Assembly (NCBI RefSeq): GCF_009834915.1
Contig: NZ_WVHS01000002.1
Location: 1,116,001-1,180,000, forward strand
Direction of reading: 5' to 3'
Length of the DNA: 64,000 nucleotides
DNA from: Hufsiella ginkgonis
Lineage (GTDB): Bacteria > Bacteroidota > Bacteroidia > Sphingobacteriales > Sphingobacteriaceae
This document shows positions 43,566 through 52,198 of this stretch, piece after piece. The notes below the pieces were generated by a model. That model was given only the letters and a program-made list of their open reading frames with translations. It made no database searches and was not told the DNA's origin. How positions within the stretch are numbered: the stretch's first letter is position 1; each line of letters begins with the position of its first letter. The position numbers were made by a program, and so were the translations under genes.

Positions 43566-43581
43566 GCAAGTATATGCTTGC
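43566..43581. promoter_or_regulatory. Putative ArsR operator 1 (between promoter and start codon)
   Basis: GCAAGTATATGCTTGC is an inverted repeat with GCAAG/CTTGC arms. It lies directly after the -7 element and 4 bases before the arsR ATG, so a repressor bound here would block the transcription start. Its half-sites match those of operator 2. Confidence 0.65.
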
Positions 43582-43611
43582 AAATATAAACGCAATCATT
43601 TGCTTGCGCAA
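43581..43611 (-). promoter_or_regulatory. Bacteroidota-type promoter of the arsR operon
   Basis: On the minus strand TTG (43611-43609) is followed after 20 bases by TATATTTG (43588-43581), a full match to the Bacteroidota primary-sigma consensus TTG-N19-21-TAnnTTTG. The TTG lies inside operator 2, and operator 1 begins at the last base of the -7 box. Confidence 0.75.
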
Positions 43612-43614
43612 GCA
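43601..43614. promoter_or_regulatory. Putative ArsR operator 2 (over the -33 element)
   Basis: TGCTTGCGCAAGCA is a perfect 14-base palindrome covering the -33 TTG of the arsR promoter. It shares the CTTGC/GCAAG half-site with operator 1 but has a shorter spacer. Confidence 0.65.
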
Positions 43615-43620
43615 GAATCG

Positions 43621-44239
43621 AAATTCATCTTGAATTTTTCTATAGCCCTCCTTACCGTAGTTGGACAACGGAAACAGGATTCGAATCGATGGCCATTAAG
43701 GCTCATACCAGCGTGAAAATTAACTTTAACGAAAAAAAGTCTTAATCTTTCGGCTAAGGCTTATTACTTGGGGTAGCCGGAACAAGACGCGAACCGATTA
43801 GTTAGCGCAAGGCAAATCACCCAACAGTTTCAAATTTTCTATCAAACGGTTCAAAAACTGCCCACTCAGGGGAGCTTGTGAAACAAGTAGTTAGCCCCAC
43901 TTTAAAGACTGAGGCTTTTTTCTCACACATTTCTCACACATTTGGGTTCAAAAAACGCAGGCCTTGCGGCTTCACAGGAAATGCAGTCACTATCACTCAT
44001 AGCCAGAGACGGGAGTATCTTTCAATATTCGATATTACTCAAATCTGCCTGGAGGAGGCTTAGAACGACAAACTGTATACGCCGCAATCGGGGTATTGCC
44101 GGATCTCAAACAGGAGAATAATTAATTCGTCATATAGTTGTTGGAGTGAGTACCGACGAATCCACGGCGACTGGTTGAAGCGTTATTGCTTTGTAACAGC
44201 ATTACACGCTTTGTGATGAGGAGCAGCTTTGCGAAGCGA
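43621..44239. other. Gene-poor AT-rich gap with tRNA-like and tandem fragments
   Basis: About 620 bases without a convincing gene; a plus-strand frame at 43878-44063 looks random. It contains a tandem TTCTCACACA direct repeat (43920-43940) and two short stretches reminiscent of tRNA 3' ends: AGGATTCGAATC near 43677 and, on the minus strand, GGTTCGCGTCTTGTTCCGG near 43777-43795. These could be remnants of integration events, but neither folds into a complete arm. Confidence 0.4.
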
Positions 44240-45334
44240 TTAATTTGCAGGGAGCGTTTCGTTTACGATAAGTTTGATCTTTTCATCAAGCTCATTCACA
44301 GCCGCTTCCATAAGCTGGTAAAGTTCTTTATCCGCGCCGTAGTTTCCGGCTTTGATCAGGTTCATGATACCGCTGATGGATGCTACCGGACGCCTCAGCT
44401 CATGTGATTGCATGAACGCGATATGCCGCAGTGAATCGTTTTGCGCCTGCACCTGCTTTTCCTTTTCCACGCGACGTGTAATATCGCTCGCATGGTAAGA
44501 AACGCCGATAATTTCACCGGCAGCATTTCGTGCCGGGTCGAACGTGATAGACCACCACATCTTGCCGTGTTTGTAATCAACCATTCGCTCGATAGTAGTG
44601 ACTTTCCCCGCCAGGGCTTTCTTAAAGTTTTTATGAAATACCGGAATTAGCGAAGGATCGATAAAGTCGATCATCTTCGCCCCCGTTCTTAATTCAGCAT
44701 CTTTAACGGCACGAAGAAAATTTTCTACCGCTTTATTAAATACTACAATCTCCATGTCTCGATTCAATAACAAATGGCATGAAGACGAGCTCTCGAAAAA
44801 GGAACGCAGCTTATTTTCCGATTCCCGCGCGTCGATAAACTGTTGTTTCAAAATCTGCACGCTCGCATCGAACTCCAACAACTGGATCACTTGCTTAGCC
44901 AATGCCGCCAACATTTGTTCTTGCAGCGGACTAAGTTCCCTGGGCTCCCGGTCGATCACGCACAAGCTACCCAGGCTATGGCCGTCACTCGTGGTTAGCG
45001 GCGCACCGGCATAAAACCGGATATTCGGATGTCCGGTGACCAGCGTATTGTCAACAAAACGCAGGTCCTTCGTCGCATCGGGCACGATCATCACCCCCTT
45101 TTGTTCTATTACATGGTTGCAAAAGGCGTCCTGGCGCCTCGTCGTGCTTTTGTCGAAGCCGATCTTAAATTTAATATGCTGCAAATCCTCCGCAATCAGC
45201 GTAATCAGCGCGGTAGGTGTACCGCAAATCCTGGCCACCAACTCAACGATCTCCTGCAACTCCTTTTCGCGGTCTATATCTAGTTTCAAAAACCGGTTGA
45301 CGGCTTGTAGCCGTTCTAATTCTTTTTTGGGCAT
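44240..45334 (-). CDS. GAF-PAS sensor protein with DHp-like domain but no ATPase domain
   Basis: A 364-residue cytoplasmic protein. GAF domain (~15-155: PTALITLIAEDLQHIKFKIG, FYAGAPLTTSDGHSLGSLCV), PAS domain (~180-290: FESSSSCHLLLNRDMEIVVFN, ending SYHASDITRR), then a dimerisation/phosphotransfer-like helix with SHELRRPVASISGIMNLI, the H-box of HisKA. The protein stops ~40 residues later, before any HATPase N or G box. ATG 45334 (MPKKELERL) is used, not the TTG two codons before. This form recurs in Bacteroidota, so it may be an acceptor or scaffold rather than a broken kinase. Confidence 0.85.
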   Translation of the reverse strand: MPKKELERLQAVNRFLKLDIDREKELQEIVELVARICGTPTALITLIAEDLQHIKFKIGFDKSTTRRQDAFCNHVIEQKGVMIVPDATKDLRFVDNTLVTGHPNIRFYAGAPLTTSDGHSLGSLCVIDREPRELSPLQEQMLAALAKQVIQLLEFDASVQILKQQFIDARESENKLRSFFESSSSCHLLLNRDMEIVVFNKAVENFLRAVKDAELRTGAKMIDFIDPSLIPVFHKNFKKALAGKVTTIERMVDYKHGKMWWSITFDPARNAAGEIIGVSYHASDITRRVEKEKQVQAQNDSLRHIAFMQSHELRRPVASISGIMNLIKAGNYGADKELYQLMEAAVNELDEKIKLIVNETLPAN

Positions 45335-45340
45335 ATCCAA

Positions 45341-45655
45341 CTAAGTACGTTTGGGCATGAGAATAAGTTTTGGTGACAGACCTTTACTTTGGGGCTATTC
45401 AACCAGCGAAGTAACGGCACTCACCGTTATAGATCGTTATCCGACGTTTAAGGAGCGGGTGGCTGCCGGCTTTTACAACATCCTTAAAAGTTATTTTTCC
45501 TCCGAAGGACCCAGCAGCTGTTTAAAGATGATCGAGCTTGTAAGAGCTACGTGAACAACAGCAGGTGGTAAATCTTTTTCACGAACATCAATTCCAGCTA
45601 ATAAGAACCTAATAAAATATTTAGCGGGAATTACAGCGAATGAAAGTGAGTAAGC
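45341..45655. other. Intergenic gap without a recognisable gene
   Basis: 315 bases between the start of the GAF-PAS gene and the stop of the giant vWA-like gene. A plus-strand frame at 45351-45554 has no homology I know and an unconvincing composition. No terminator for the vWA operon is obvious: the stop at 45656 is followed on the minus strand by AT-rich sequence without a stable stem. Confidence 0.5.
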
Positions 45656-48600
45656 TTAGTTAGTGGTTGGTTTTTGATAAAGGGGATTATACTTGAGGTG
45701 GATCTCTACACGGCGGTTTTGTATGCGGCCTATCTCTGTGTTGTTACTTGCGATTGGATTGGCTTCTCCATAGCCTTTAACCATGATCCTGGAAGGGTCG
45801 ACGCCGGAATTTACCAGGTAGGTTTTTGCCGAATTCGCCATATCTGCAGAAAGCCTTAAATTATATTCATCAGCTCCTTCGGACGACATGTAACCTTGAA
45901 GCCACACAGAAAGCGCAGTGGTGGATTTCATTTCTGCCGCTAACTTATCCAGCAATGGATATGATGAAGTTCGCAATACCAAACTATTATATTCAAACCC
46001 GATCTTGCCATACAGCTCAGGTAGGGAAATGCCTTTCGTATATACAATATAACTCCGGTCAAATGGCGTTCCGTCAAAGTAGGGGTGCATCACGAAATTG
46101 AAATTTGAGACGTGTCGTGCGTCATTTTCATCCATCCCGATATGTGAGAAAAACAAGGCCTCGATCCATTTCTGATCAGTGCCATTGTCGCGGGAGTCCA
46201 TGCTATTCATATAGATATCTATCGTCCCCGTCTGGTAGATCATTTCAGGCTTGTAAATATCTTTTATTTGCCTTTCCGATTTCGGCGATATTGCTCCTTG
46301 TCCACCCGGCCTTACATAAATGGCATTAGCCGGTGCGCTGCCGTGATAAACCGTCATCCGTTTAAAGCTGCCGCATGAGCCTGGTTTTACCATTGCGGCT
46401 TCGGCAGCCGTTGAAAATGTCTGCGTGCAAAGCGACACCGAAATGGCCTGCGGACCCAGGTCCTTCAGGAAAATCACCCGATAGGTCTTCTGACCGGTCG
46501 ATGAAATTACACGGTACACTCCGTCCTTAACCGTTACCTTACCTAAAAGATAGGTTGCATATTTCTTTTTGTTGCCGGTAGTGTAATACAGTGCGTTATA
46601 ATACAGGTCAATGGCGATCAGTTCACCGGTGCCGCTCCTCCAGTTATCCTGGGTAAAGTCCGGCAATTGAGCCGCTACTTCTGGTACGACAGCCGAAGGA
46701 TCCACCAGCAATCTTAAGGCCGGGTTTTGCTGCTGCGACAGGGCTTCGTTTTGCGTTGTGTACGATTTAGGATCTTTATAATATCCCAGGCGGCCAAGGC
46801 TATCTATCCGGGATAAATAATAGGTGAAGAATTGCCGGCCGTTAGTGGTTATGGCTTTAAACTTTTCGCTATTCTGGTCACAGCGCAGGTAAAGCAACAC
46901 CGTATCGCCGTTTAGCCTTCCGCGAGAATAAGTCATTACCGGTGTTTTCCTATCACGGCCGTCAACCCATTGCCCCCGAAGATCATTCTGCAGTTGAAGA
47001 TCGATAAATGACGACAGGAACAGGCACGAGTTCTTATCCCTGATTATCTTCACCGTTACGTTGTTCTTGTGGAGGTAGATGGTGCCGGGCTTAAAGGAAT
47101 TCCGCCTGTTAAGGATCTTCATCCTGACTTTTTTCTCCCTGATCCATTGGTAGGGAAGCTGCCTGGTGATCACCGTGTCGGTTACGCCCACTTTTACCGA
47201 ATCATTTTGCTGCAGGTAAAGCCAGATGGATACCGAGTCGGCGCGGAGTTTGGCCGTTTCGGGATAGCCCGTTACCGAGAACTGAATGGTAAATGGAACT
47301 AGCATACTTTCGTCTTCTTTTACGATATGCAGCCATTTATCCGCTTTGGTGCCTTTAATTTCCGATTTCCAGACAGATAAAGCTATAAGCAGGAGAATCA
47401 GCAATGTCGAAAGAACTGAGGCGGCGATCTTTGTGACCGAAAGGTTACGTAGTTTGGCGGTAGTCTCCTTATTAAAAAAGGTATCGACGGCTTCGCTGGC
47501 TGACGACCGGTCGGATAAAGAGCGGTTACCTACAAGGGTGTTCCATCCCCCGTCCTTTTGAAGGTATACTTGCAGGATGGGATCCATGGTTACCTGTTTA
47601 TCCTGCCAAAGCGTTTTAAACTGCGCGTAGGCTTCTTCAAAACGTTGATAAGCGGGATTTAAGGGTGCATGTGCATAGAGCAGGAACTTATCGGTTATCA
47701 GCTGTAGCTGCATCCGTTTTACCACCTGGTTTTTGATGCCGTCGAGATTTTTAAGCACGTATTCCAGCAGTGCTACCGTGGTTTCCCTGGCTATTTTCTC
47801 ATTAAGGGGCTCGAGTTGTTTTAATAGCTCCAGGCGGAGCCAATCAGGCATTATGCCGTCTTTCATCCAGCTGATCCTTACGAGCTTGAGTAGCCCACTA
47901 TATGAAACGAGATCGTTGGTATATCGCTGATGACGAAGGGCGTCGCCGATGCCTAAAAACACGTTCCATTCTACTGAAGGATAAATAGCCGAGGCGCAGA
48001 GCCATTGAAACAGGAACGGATCCTCGCGGAGATAGCTCTTAACGTCATCGATCCTCGTAAAATTTACTCCTGCTGCTTTATAACTATCGCTGATCCCGCG
48101 GTTGTATCGCTGATCATAAATATCAGCCGCTTCGGTGAGTGTAAATATCAGCATCAGACCTTTCAGGTCGGAAGGGAGTACCAGGAAGTTTTCCTGTAAT
48201 GCCTGTTCATTGGCGCCCCAGTCGGGAAACGGTATCGGGGTAATAATAGCGCGGCGCGACCATCGTTCCAGCGGTTTTACCAGGAACTTATTCGTTACCG
48301 GGTAGAAATCGCGGAGCAGAGGCTTACCGTCGCTAAATATAAGAAGCACATGGTCGGGGTAAAGATCGTACAACCGGCTGATCGGTAAACCCTGGGGAAA
48401 TTCGCTGTTAATGTAAAGGTCCGGGAGGTCCGAAAAATAAAACTCCCTGATGTAGATTTCGCTTCGCGAAAAACGCTGGAGCAGGTAGCTGGCAAGTTTT
48501 ACCTGCTGGTTGTTCCTTACCGTGCGGTCTATCAGCACCAAATATTCGGCCGCAATGGTCCGCCGCTTCCAGGCAGGGACAATCTGGCCACCGGACAATG

Positions 48601-49837
48601 GAATATTGGCGATCGTTTTCCTGATGTCGAGTGTAAACCCTTCACCGGCGAACCGTTGTTTCCAGCTTTCTGCAACCGGGTTGATGAGCGTTTCGTCGGT
48701 AATAAGCCTGGTGGTATCGTTAAACGGGATTTCGTACGGCGGGCCTCTTCCTTTTAGCTTATTCAGGATGGAATCTGAATTTTCAGGCACCAGCATTCCG
48801 CGGCTGCGGGCCTTTAAATAGATCCAGGATAATAGCATGACCAGGGAAAGAATTACAGCGATCATCCATGGGTTCACATAATTATGAAGGGACGCGGAGT
48901 CGTTACGCTGGAGAATATTCACACCGCTTTGCGATGCCGGCTGTATGTCGATGGTGGTCTCCGCTACCGAGTCGCATGCCGTGCCGGTTGTGTACGAGGC
49001 ATCGGTATAAGTGATCGTTTGTACTCCGGGTCTACTGAAAGTGATGGTAAATGAAGACTGGTTTTGCTCCGTCACTTTTCCGTTTACTTTCCAGGTATTG
49101 GCTCCCGACGGCGGATAGAGGGAATCATAACGGACAAAAAACCGGACCGGCTGGTTGAGCGTAGCTTTTGCACCGGTTTCGGATTCAACGGTAAATGCCG
49201 GTTTGCAAACATTGACCGACTGTATTGTATCCTTCGGGGGCAAATGGATATGTTTGTCAGGTTTACGCGGTAAAAGATGTAACGATAGCTGGTAGCCTCC
49301 CGGTTCGCGGTATTGGTGCCTGGCGGTTGCGCTGGTGGTGGTATCTTTTGTCCCGTCGCCGAAATCCCATACAAAGCTGGCATAAATGGTGTCTGCCGGT
49401 TTCTCGAACCCGGAGGCGGAAACAATTACCGGTTCTTTTACGGAAATGACTTGAATATCAAATGAAGATTTTAAATAGACCTCGTTTTCCGGGAGGTGAT
49501 ACAGTAACAAACCCAGCAGGGCAAGCAGGGTGCCCCCCGCTGCGAACACCCATTTGCGCCAGGTTTTCTTGACCACTACCACATTATGCGGGGCCGGTGG
49601 AAAATGGGCGTTAAACTCCTTCTTAATAAGAAGCATGTCTTCCCGGTTTTTTACCAGGATTGGGGCGATATAATTGAAAAGGTCCTCGTCGCTGGTGATC
49701 TCGCCGGCATAGGCCTCCAGTACCTGGAGCACCTGGAGGCGTGCATCCGGCCCAAAATGCATACCTTTTTTCTCAAGTGCATCGAGAAAAGGGGTAAGCC
49801 AGAGGTACAGGGCTTTGTTTACGATCGGCGACGCCAC
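45656..49837 (-). CDS. Giant envelope-spanning protein: CoxE-like N-terminus, PKD, vWA-like and OmpA domains
   Basis: A 1393-residue protein, GTG start. Residues 1-80 (FGPDARLQVLQVLEAYAG, APILVKNREDMLLIKKEF) resemble the N-terminal helical domain of CoxE-type vWA proteins. TM1 is ~95-113. A periplasmic PKD domain follows (125-190; FVWDFGDGTKD) with a second Ig-like unit (~210-300). TM2 ~323-341. The cytoplasmic part has a vWA-like domain (~428-575; EYLVLIDRT, HVLLIFSDGKP) whose MIDAS DxSxS is changed to D437-R-T-V-R, then a helical region. TM3 ~803-823. The periplasmic end is beta-rich and closes with an OmpA peptidoglycan-binding domain (~1280-1385; LQGYMSSEGADEYNLRLS, SRIMVKGYGEANP). The topology puts vWA with the AAA+ ATPase partner inside and PKD/OmpA on the wall side. 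It is last gene of the SLATT-DUF4062-MoxR operon. Confidence 0.85.
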   Translation of the reverse strand: MASPIVNKALYLWLTPFLDALEKKGMHFGPDARLQVLQVLEAYAGEITSDEDLFNYIAPILVKNREDMLLIKKEFNAHFPPAPHNVVVVKKTWRKWVFAAGGTLLALLGLLLYHLPENEVYLKSSFDIQVISVKEPVIVSASGFEKPADTIYASFVWDFGDGTKDTTTSATARHQYREPGGYQLSLHLLPRKPDKHIHLPPKDTIQSVNVCKPAFTVESETGAKATLNQPVRFFVRYDSLYPPSGANTWKVNGKVTEQNQSSFTITFSRPGVQTITYTDASYTTGTACDSVAETTIDIQPASQSGVNILQRNDSASLHNYVNPWMIAVILSLVMLLSWIYLKARSRGMLVPENSDSILNKLKGRGPPYEIPFNDTTRLITDETLINPVAESWKQRFAGEGFTLDIRKTIANIPLSGGQIVPAWKRRTIAAEYLVLIDRTVRNNQQVKLASYLLQRFSRSEIYIREFYFSDLPDLYINSEFPQGLPISRLYDLYPDHVLLIFSDGKPLLRDFYPVTNKFLVKPLERWSRRAIITPIPFPDWGANEQALQENFLVLPSDLKGLMLIFTLTEAADIYDQRYNRGISDSYKAAGVNFTRIDDVKSYLREDPFLFQWLCASAIYPSVEWNVFLGIGDALRHQRYTNDLVSYSGLLKLVRISWMKDGIMPDWLRLELLKQLEPLNEKIARETTVALLEYVLKNLDGIKNQVVKRMQLQLITDKFLLYAHAPLNPAYQRFEEAYAQFKTLWQDKQVTMDPILQVYLQKDGGWNTLVGNRSLSDRSSASEAVDTFFNKETTAKLRNLSVTKIAASVLSTLLILLLIALSVWKSEIKGTKADKWLHIVKEDESMLVPFTIQFSVTGYPETAKLRADSVSIWLYLQQNDSVKVGVTDTVITRQLPYQWIREKKVRMKILNRRNSFKPGTIYLHKNNVTVKIIRDKNSCLFLSSFIDLQLQNDLRGQWVDGRDRKTPVMTYSRGRLNGDTVLLYLRCDQNSEKFKAITTNGRQFFTYYLSRIDSLGRLGYYKDPKSYTTQNEALSQQQNPALRLLVDPSAVVPEVAAQLPDFTQDNWRSGTGELIAIDLYYNALYYTTGNKKKYATYLLGKVTVKDGVYRVISSTGQKTYRVIFLKDLGPQAISVSLCTQTFSTAAEAAMVKPGSCGSFKRMTVYHGSAPANAIYVRPGGQGAISPKSERQIKDIYKPEMIYQTGTIDIYMNSMDSRDNGTDQKWIEALFFSHIGMDENDARHVSNFNFVMHPYFDGTPFDRSYIVYTKGISLPELYGKIGFEYNSLVLRTSSYPLLDKLAAEMKSTTALSVWLQGYMSSEGADEYNLRLSADMANSAKTYLVNSGVDPSRIMVKGYGEANPIASNNTEIGRIQNRRVEIHLKYNPLYQKPTTN

Positions 49838-49847
49838 AGACGGATAA

Positions 49848-50786
49848 TTAATATCTAGACAGGAATTCTTTTGCCTTCAGCTGGTCTGACTGGTTCTTGA
49901 ACAAGATGCCGAGGCCGGCCGTTATCGCTTCATTTTCACCTATTTTATTTTTAGTCTGTATGGTTTTAAGAAGATTGTTGGTTTGGAGGTAAGTGACCCA
50001 GCTGATTAGCTCGGCGGTAGCAGGTTTTTTAATGACAGCAAGACCACGAAATTTGTTAAAAAGATCGATCACCGGGGTTAAAACATCCAGGTCAGTGCTG
50101 ATCCCCGGTAAATGGGACTCCAATATCGCGGCCAGCTGCGTCTCAGGGAATTCGATGTAGTGGAAAATGCATCTTCTTAAGAAAGCATCCGGAAGCGATT
50201 TTTCGTTATTGCTCGTCATGATCACCAGGATCTTCGCATCGTTCGCTGCTGCCGGGATCTCCGCCGGGATCTCGCGGATCTCAAAAGCATATTCATCGAT
50301 CTCGTTCAGGATGTCATTCGGGAAATCCCGGGGCGCTTTGTCGATCTCATCGATAAGTACTACTGAACTTAAAGGTTCCGTGTTGGGAAGATTGACGGTG
50401 TCAAATATTTTCAATTTTACCAGTTTATCCAGGCCTTTTGAATTTCGGCCATGTTTGATCGCGATGGCTTTCCCGAGCGCATTTAAACGGATGTAATCTT
50501 CAGCCTCTTTTTTTTCATTGTTATACGCATCCCGGAGACGGGCGAGCGAATCATAGGTGTAGAAAAGATCGGTGGCTGCGGAAGTGGTTTTGGTAGAAAA
50601 GATCAACGGTTCTGGCAGGAAAGGGCTGCATCCGTTAGGAGCGCTTTTATTGTACCGCGTCGCTAATGCTTTGGCGAGCGCTGTCTTGCCGGTTCCGGGT
50701 TCACCGCAAAGCAATAGCGGTTTGTTTAGTAATAAGGCAATTTCAACCGCTTTATCGAGGGTTGAAGATGAAATATAAGTGCTCAT
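49848..50786 (-). CDS. MoxR-type AAA+ ATPase
   Basis: A 312-residue AAA+ ATPase. Walker A GEPGTGKT (28-35), Walker B VVLIDE (142-147), sensor 1 TSNN (191-194) and arginine finger in FLRRC (R204/R205) are all intact, so it should hydrolyse ATP. A ~90-residue insert between Walker A and B and KAPRDFPNDILNEIDEYAFE around Walker B are typical of the MoxR group, which works as hexameric chaperones for vWA-domain partners. Its partner is almost certainly the vWA-like giant, whose start lies 10 bases downstream. It starts 25 bases after the DUF4062 gene. Confidence 0.93.
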   Translation of the reverse strand: MSTYISSSTLDKAVEIALLLNKPLLLCGEPGTGKTALAKALATRYNKSAPNGCSPFLPEPLIFSTKTTSAATDLFYTYDSLARLRDAYNNEKKEAEDYIRLNALGKAIAIKHGRNSKGLDKLVKLKIFDTVNLPNTEPLSSVVLIDEIDKAPRDFPNDILNEIDEYAFEIREIPAEIPAAANDAKILVIMTSNNEKSLPDAFLRRCIFHYIEFPETQLAAILESHLPGISTDLDVLTPVIDLFNKFRGLAVIKKPATAELISWVTYLQTNNLLKTIQTKNKIGENEAITAGLGILFKNQSDQLKAKEFLSRY

Positions 50787-50811
50787 GATCGTATAATTTT
50801 AAACACTGGGG

Positions 50812-52149
50812 TTAATCAGCTCCGGCGAACAGTTCTCTTTTCGCATTGTAGTCTGCCACTATTTTTTCGAGGCGTTCGGCAGTTTCCGCCATAGTGAATT
50901 CGGCGTCGACGCCCGGGAAGTATTTTTTCTTGATTTTTAAGGGAAGCCCAATCTTATCCTCTTCTGTAAAATATGTTTGAATCCAGTTCCGGATGTCGTT
51001 GTCAGTCACTTTCGCGAGGCGCGGCAGCACGTTCACCTCTTCGTGTTTTGCAATTTCGCTGTCGGGATCGTTGTAGTAAAGGTTGACGAGGAAATACACC
51101 GACTTCCCTTTCGTGTCGCCCGGAACCTGGATGCTGTTTAACGTTCTAAACAGGTGCAGCATCAAGGGATGGGTTCGCTCCCAGGCAATATACCCAACAC
51201 TCAGTTGAAATACTACCGTTTGATAGGTCGGGTGTACGACCAGGTCAAGGGCCATGTCCATGAATGAATAGGGATCGTTAGCCGGGTCGCCGGTAAAGAG
51301 ATTCTTGTGACATTCTAACGCGACGTTTTCGATAAGCTCATCTTTGGTTACATAACTGCAATCCACCTGCAGCGGTTTAATCTCGCTATTCCGCAATTCG
51401 AAATTCGAGATACTTTTCGAAAATTCTTCAGGCAAGTCGGTCTCCTCACCGTGTATAATAAATGATTTAAAAAATTGGTTCCTGATACTCTTATTGGTAT
51501 TCCGGAAGCGGTTCGTGGGGGCGATACGGTCACAGCGATTGACCACATTATCCGGAAGAAGGAGTTTTTCTCTCACAGAGGCATAGTTTCGCGATACCAG
51601 CTCGGGAATGAGCGCTGCCATGACCATCATGCCAAGATCTGCAGGGCGTGTAAATCTTTTACTAATGGTAAAATCTGATAAAATGCGGTTCTTAAATTCG
51701 TTGTATTTGGCTTCTTTTTGGGCAGTAAGCGCGTTGCCGTCTCCATCTTTTTCCTTTTTTATGAGGTCGTCGATATCATTACCAAGTTCATAACGTTCAT
51801 CGAGGACAAAAGGGAGCACGCACCGTTTACTGCCCTTATCACGCCTGTACGCAACGGCGGCGACGTTATTATCGTTATCGTCGATGGCTGCTTTATATTC
51901 CAGGTTGGTGATCGACCACTTTTCACCCGGGGGAATGAAGCCGTATCGTTTCCCGATAAGGAGGATATAGAATTCGCACGATGCGACATCCTTCAGGCAT
52001 TGGTAGAGCGGCGTCTCATTTATGGTCCCGTAATCTTCCATGCCGATCACTTCAAATAACCTGGTCTCGCGTAATACCTGCAATAAGGTACTCCGGTGCT
52101 CCCTCAGGTCGGAAAAGGTAGATGATAAGTAAATTACCGGCTTTGCCAT
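50812..52149 (-). CDS. DUF4062 protein with possible degenerate STAND-like region
   Basis: A 445-residue soluble protein. Residues 1-110 are a clear DUF4062 domain: KPVIYLSSTFSDLREHRSTL, then VASCEFYILLIGKRYGFIPP and WSITNLEYKAA. DUF4062 is a TIR/nucleotidase-like fold usually found at the N-terminus of STAND NTPases in conflict systems. After a charged linker, residues ~215-400 begin FFKSFIIHGEETDLPEEF, which looks like the first strand and loop of a STAND NTPase that has lost the GKT of Walker A (inactive-STAND-like; my inference). The gene lies between the SLATT gene (49 bases) and the MoxR ATPase (25 bases). Likely role: sensor or adaptor. Confidence 0.82.
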   Translation of the reverse strand: MAKPVIYLSSTFSDLREHRSTLLQVLRETRLFEVIGMEDYGTINETPLYQCLKDVASCEFYILLIGKRYGFIPPGEKWSITNLEYKAAIDDNDNNVAAVAYRRDKGSKRCVLPFVLDERYELGNDIDDLIKKEKDGDGNALTAQKEAKYNEFKNRILSDFTISKRFTRPADLGMMVMAALIPELVSRNYASVREKLLLPDNVVNRCDRIAPTNRFRNTNKSIRNQFFKSFIIHGEETDLPEEFSKSISNFELRNSEIKPLQVDCSYVTKDELIENVALECHKNLFTGDPANDPYSFMDMALDLVVHPTYQTVVFQLSVGYIAWERTHPLMLHLFRTLNSIQVPGDTKGKSVYFLVNLYYNDPDSEIAKHEEVNVLPRLAKVTDNDIRNWIQTYFTEEDKIGLPLKIKKKYFPGVDAEFTMAETAERLEKIVADYNAKRELFAGAD

Positions 52150-52198
52150 AGTGATATACTTGCTTTCGCGATGTGATCAATCGTGGAAGTTCTCATAG

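Noticed and set aside
43769-43800. Possible decayed tRNA on the minus strand (GGTTCGCGTCTTGTTCCGG)
   Set aside because: The T-arm stem does not pair and no D or anticodon arm precedes it, so it is not annotated as a tRNA.
43878-44063. 61-codon frame with SHISHTFGFKKRR
   Set aside because: It arises from a short tandem repeat region and has no recognisable domain; I could not confirm it as an integrase remnant.
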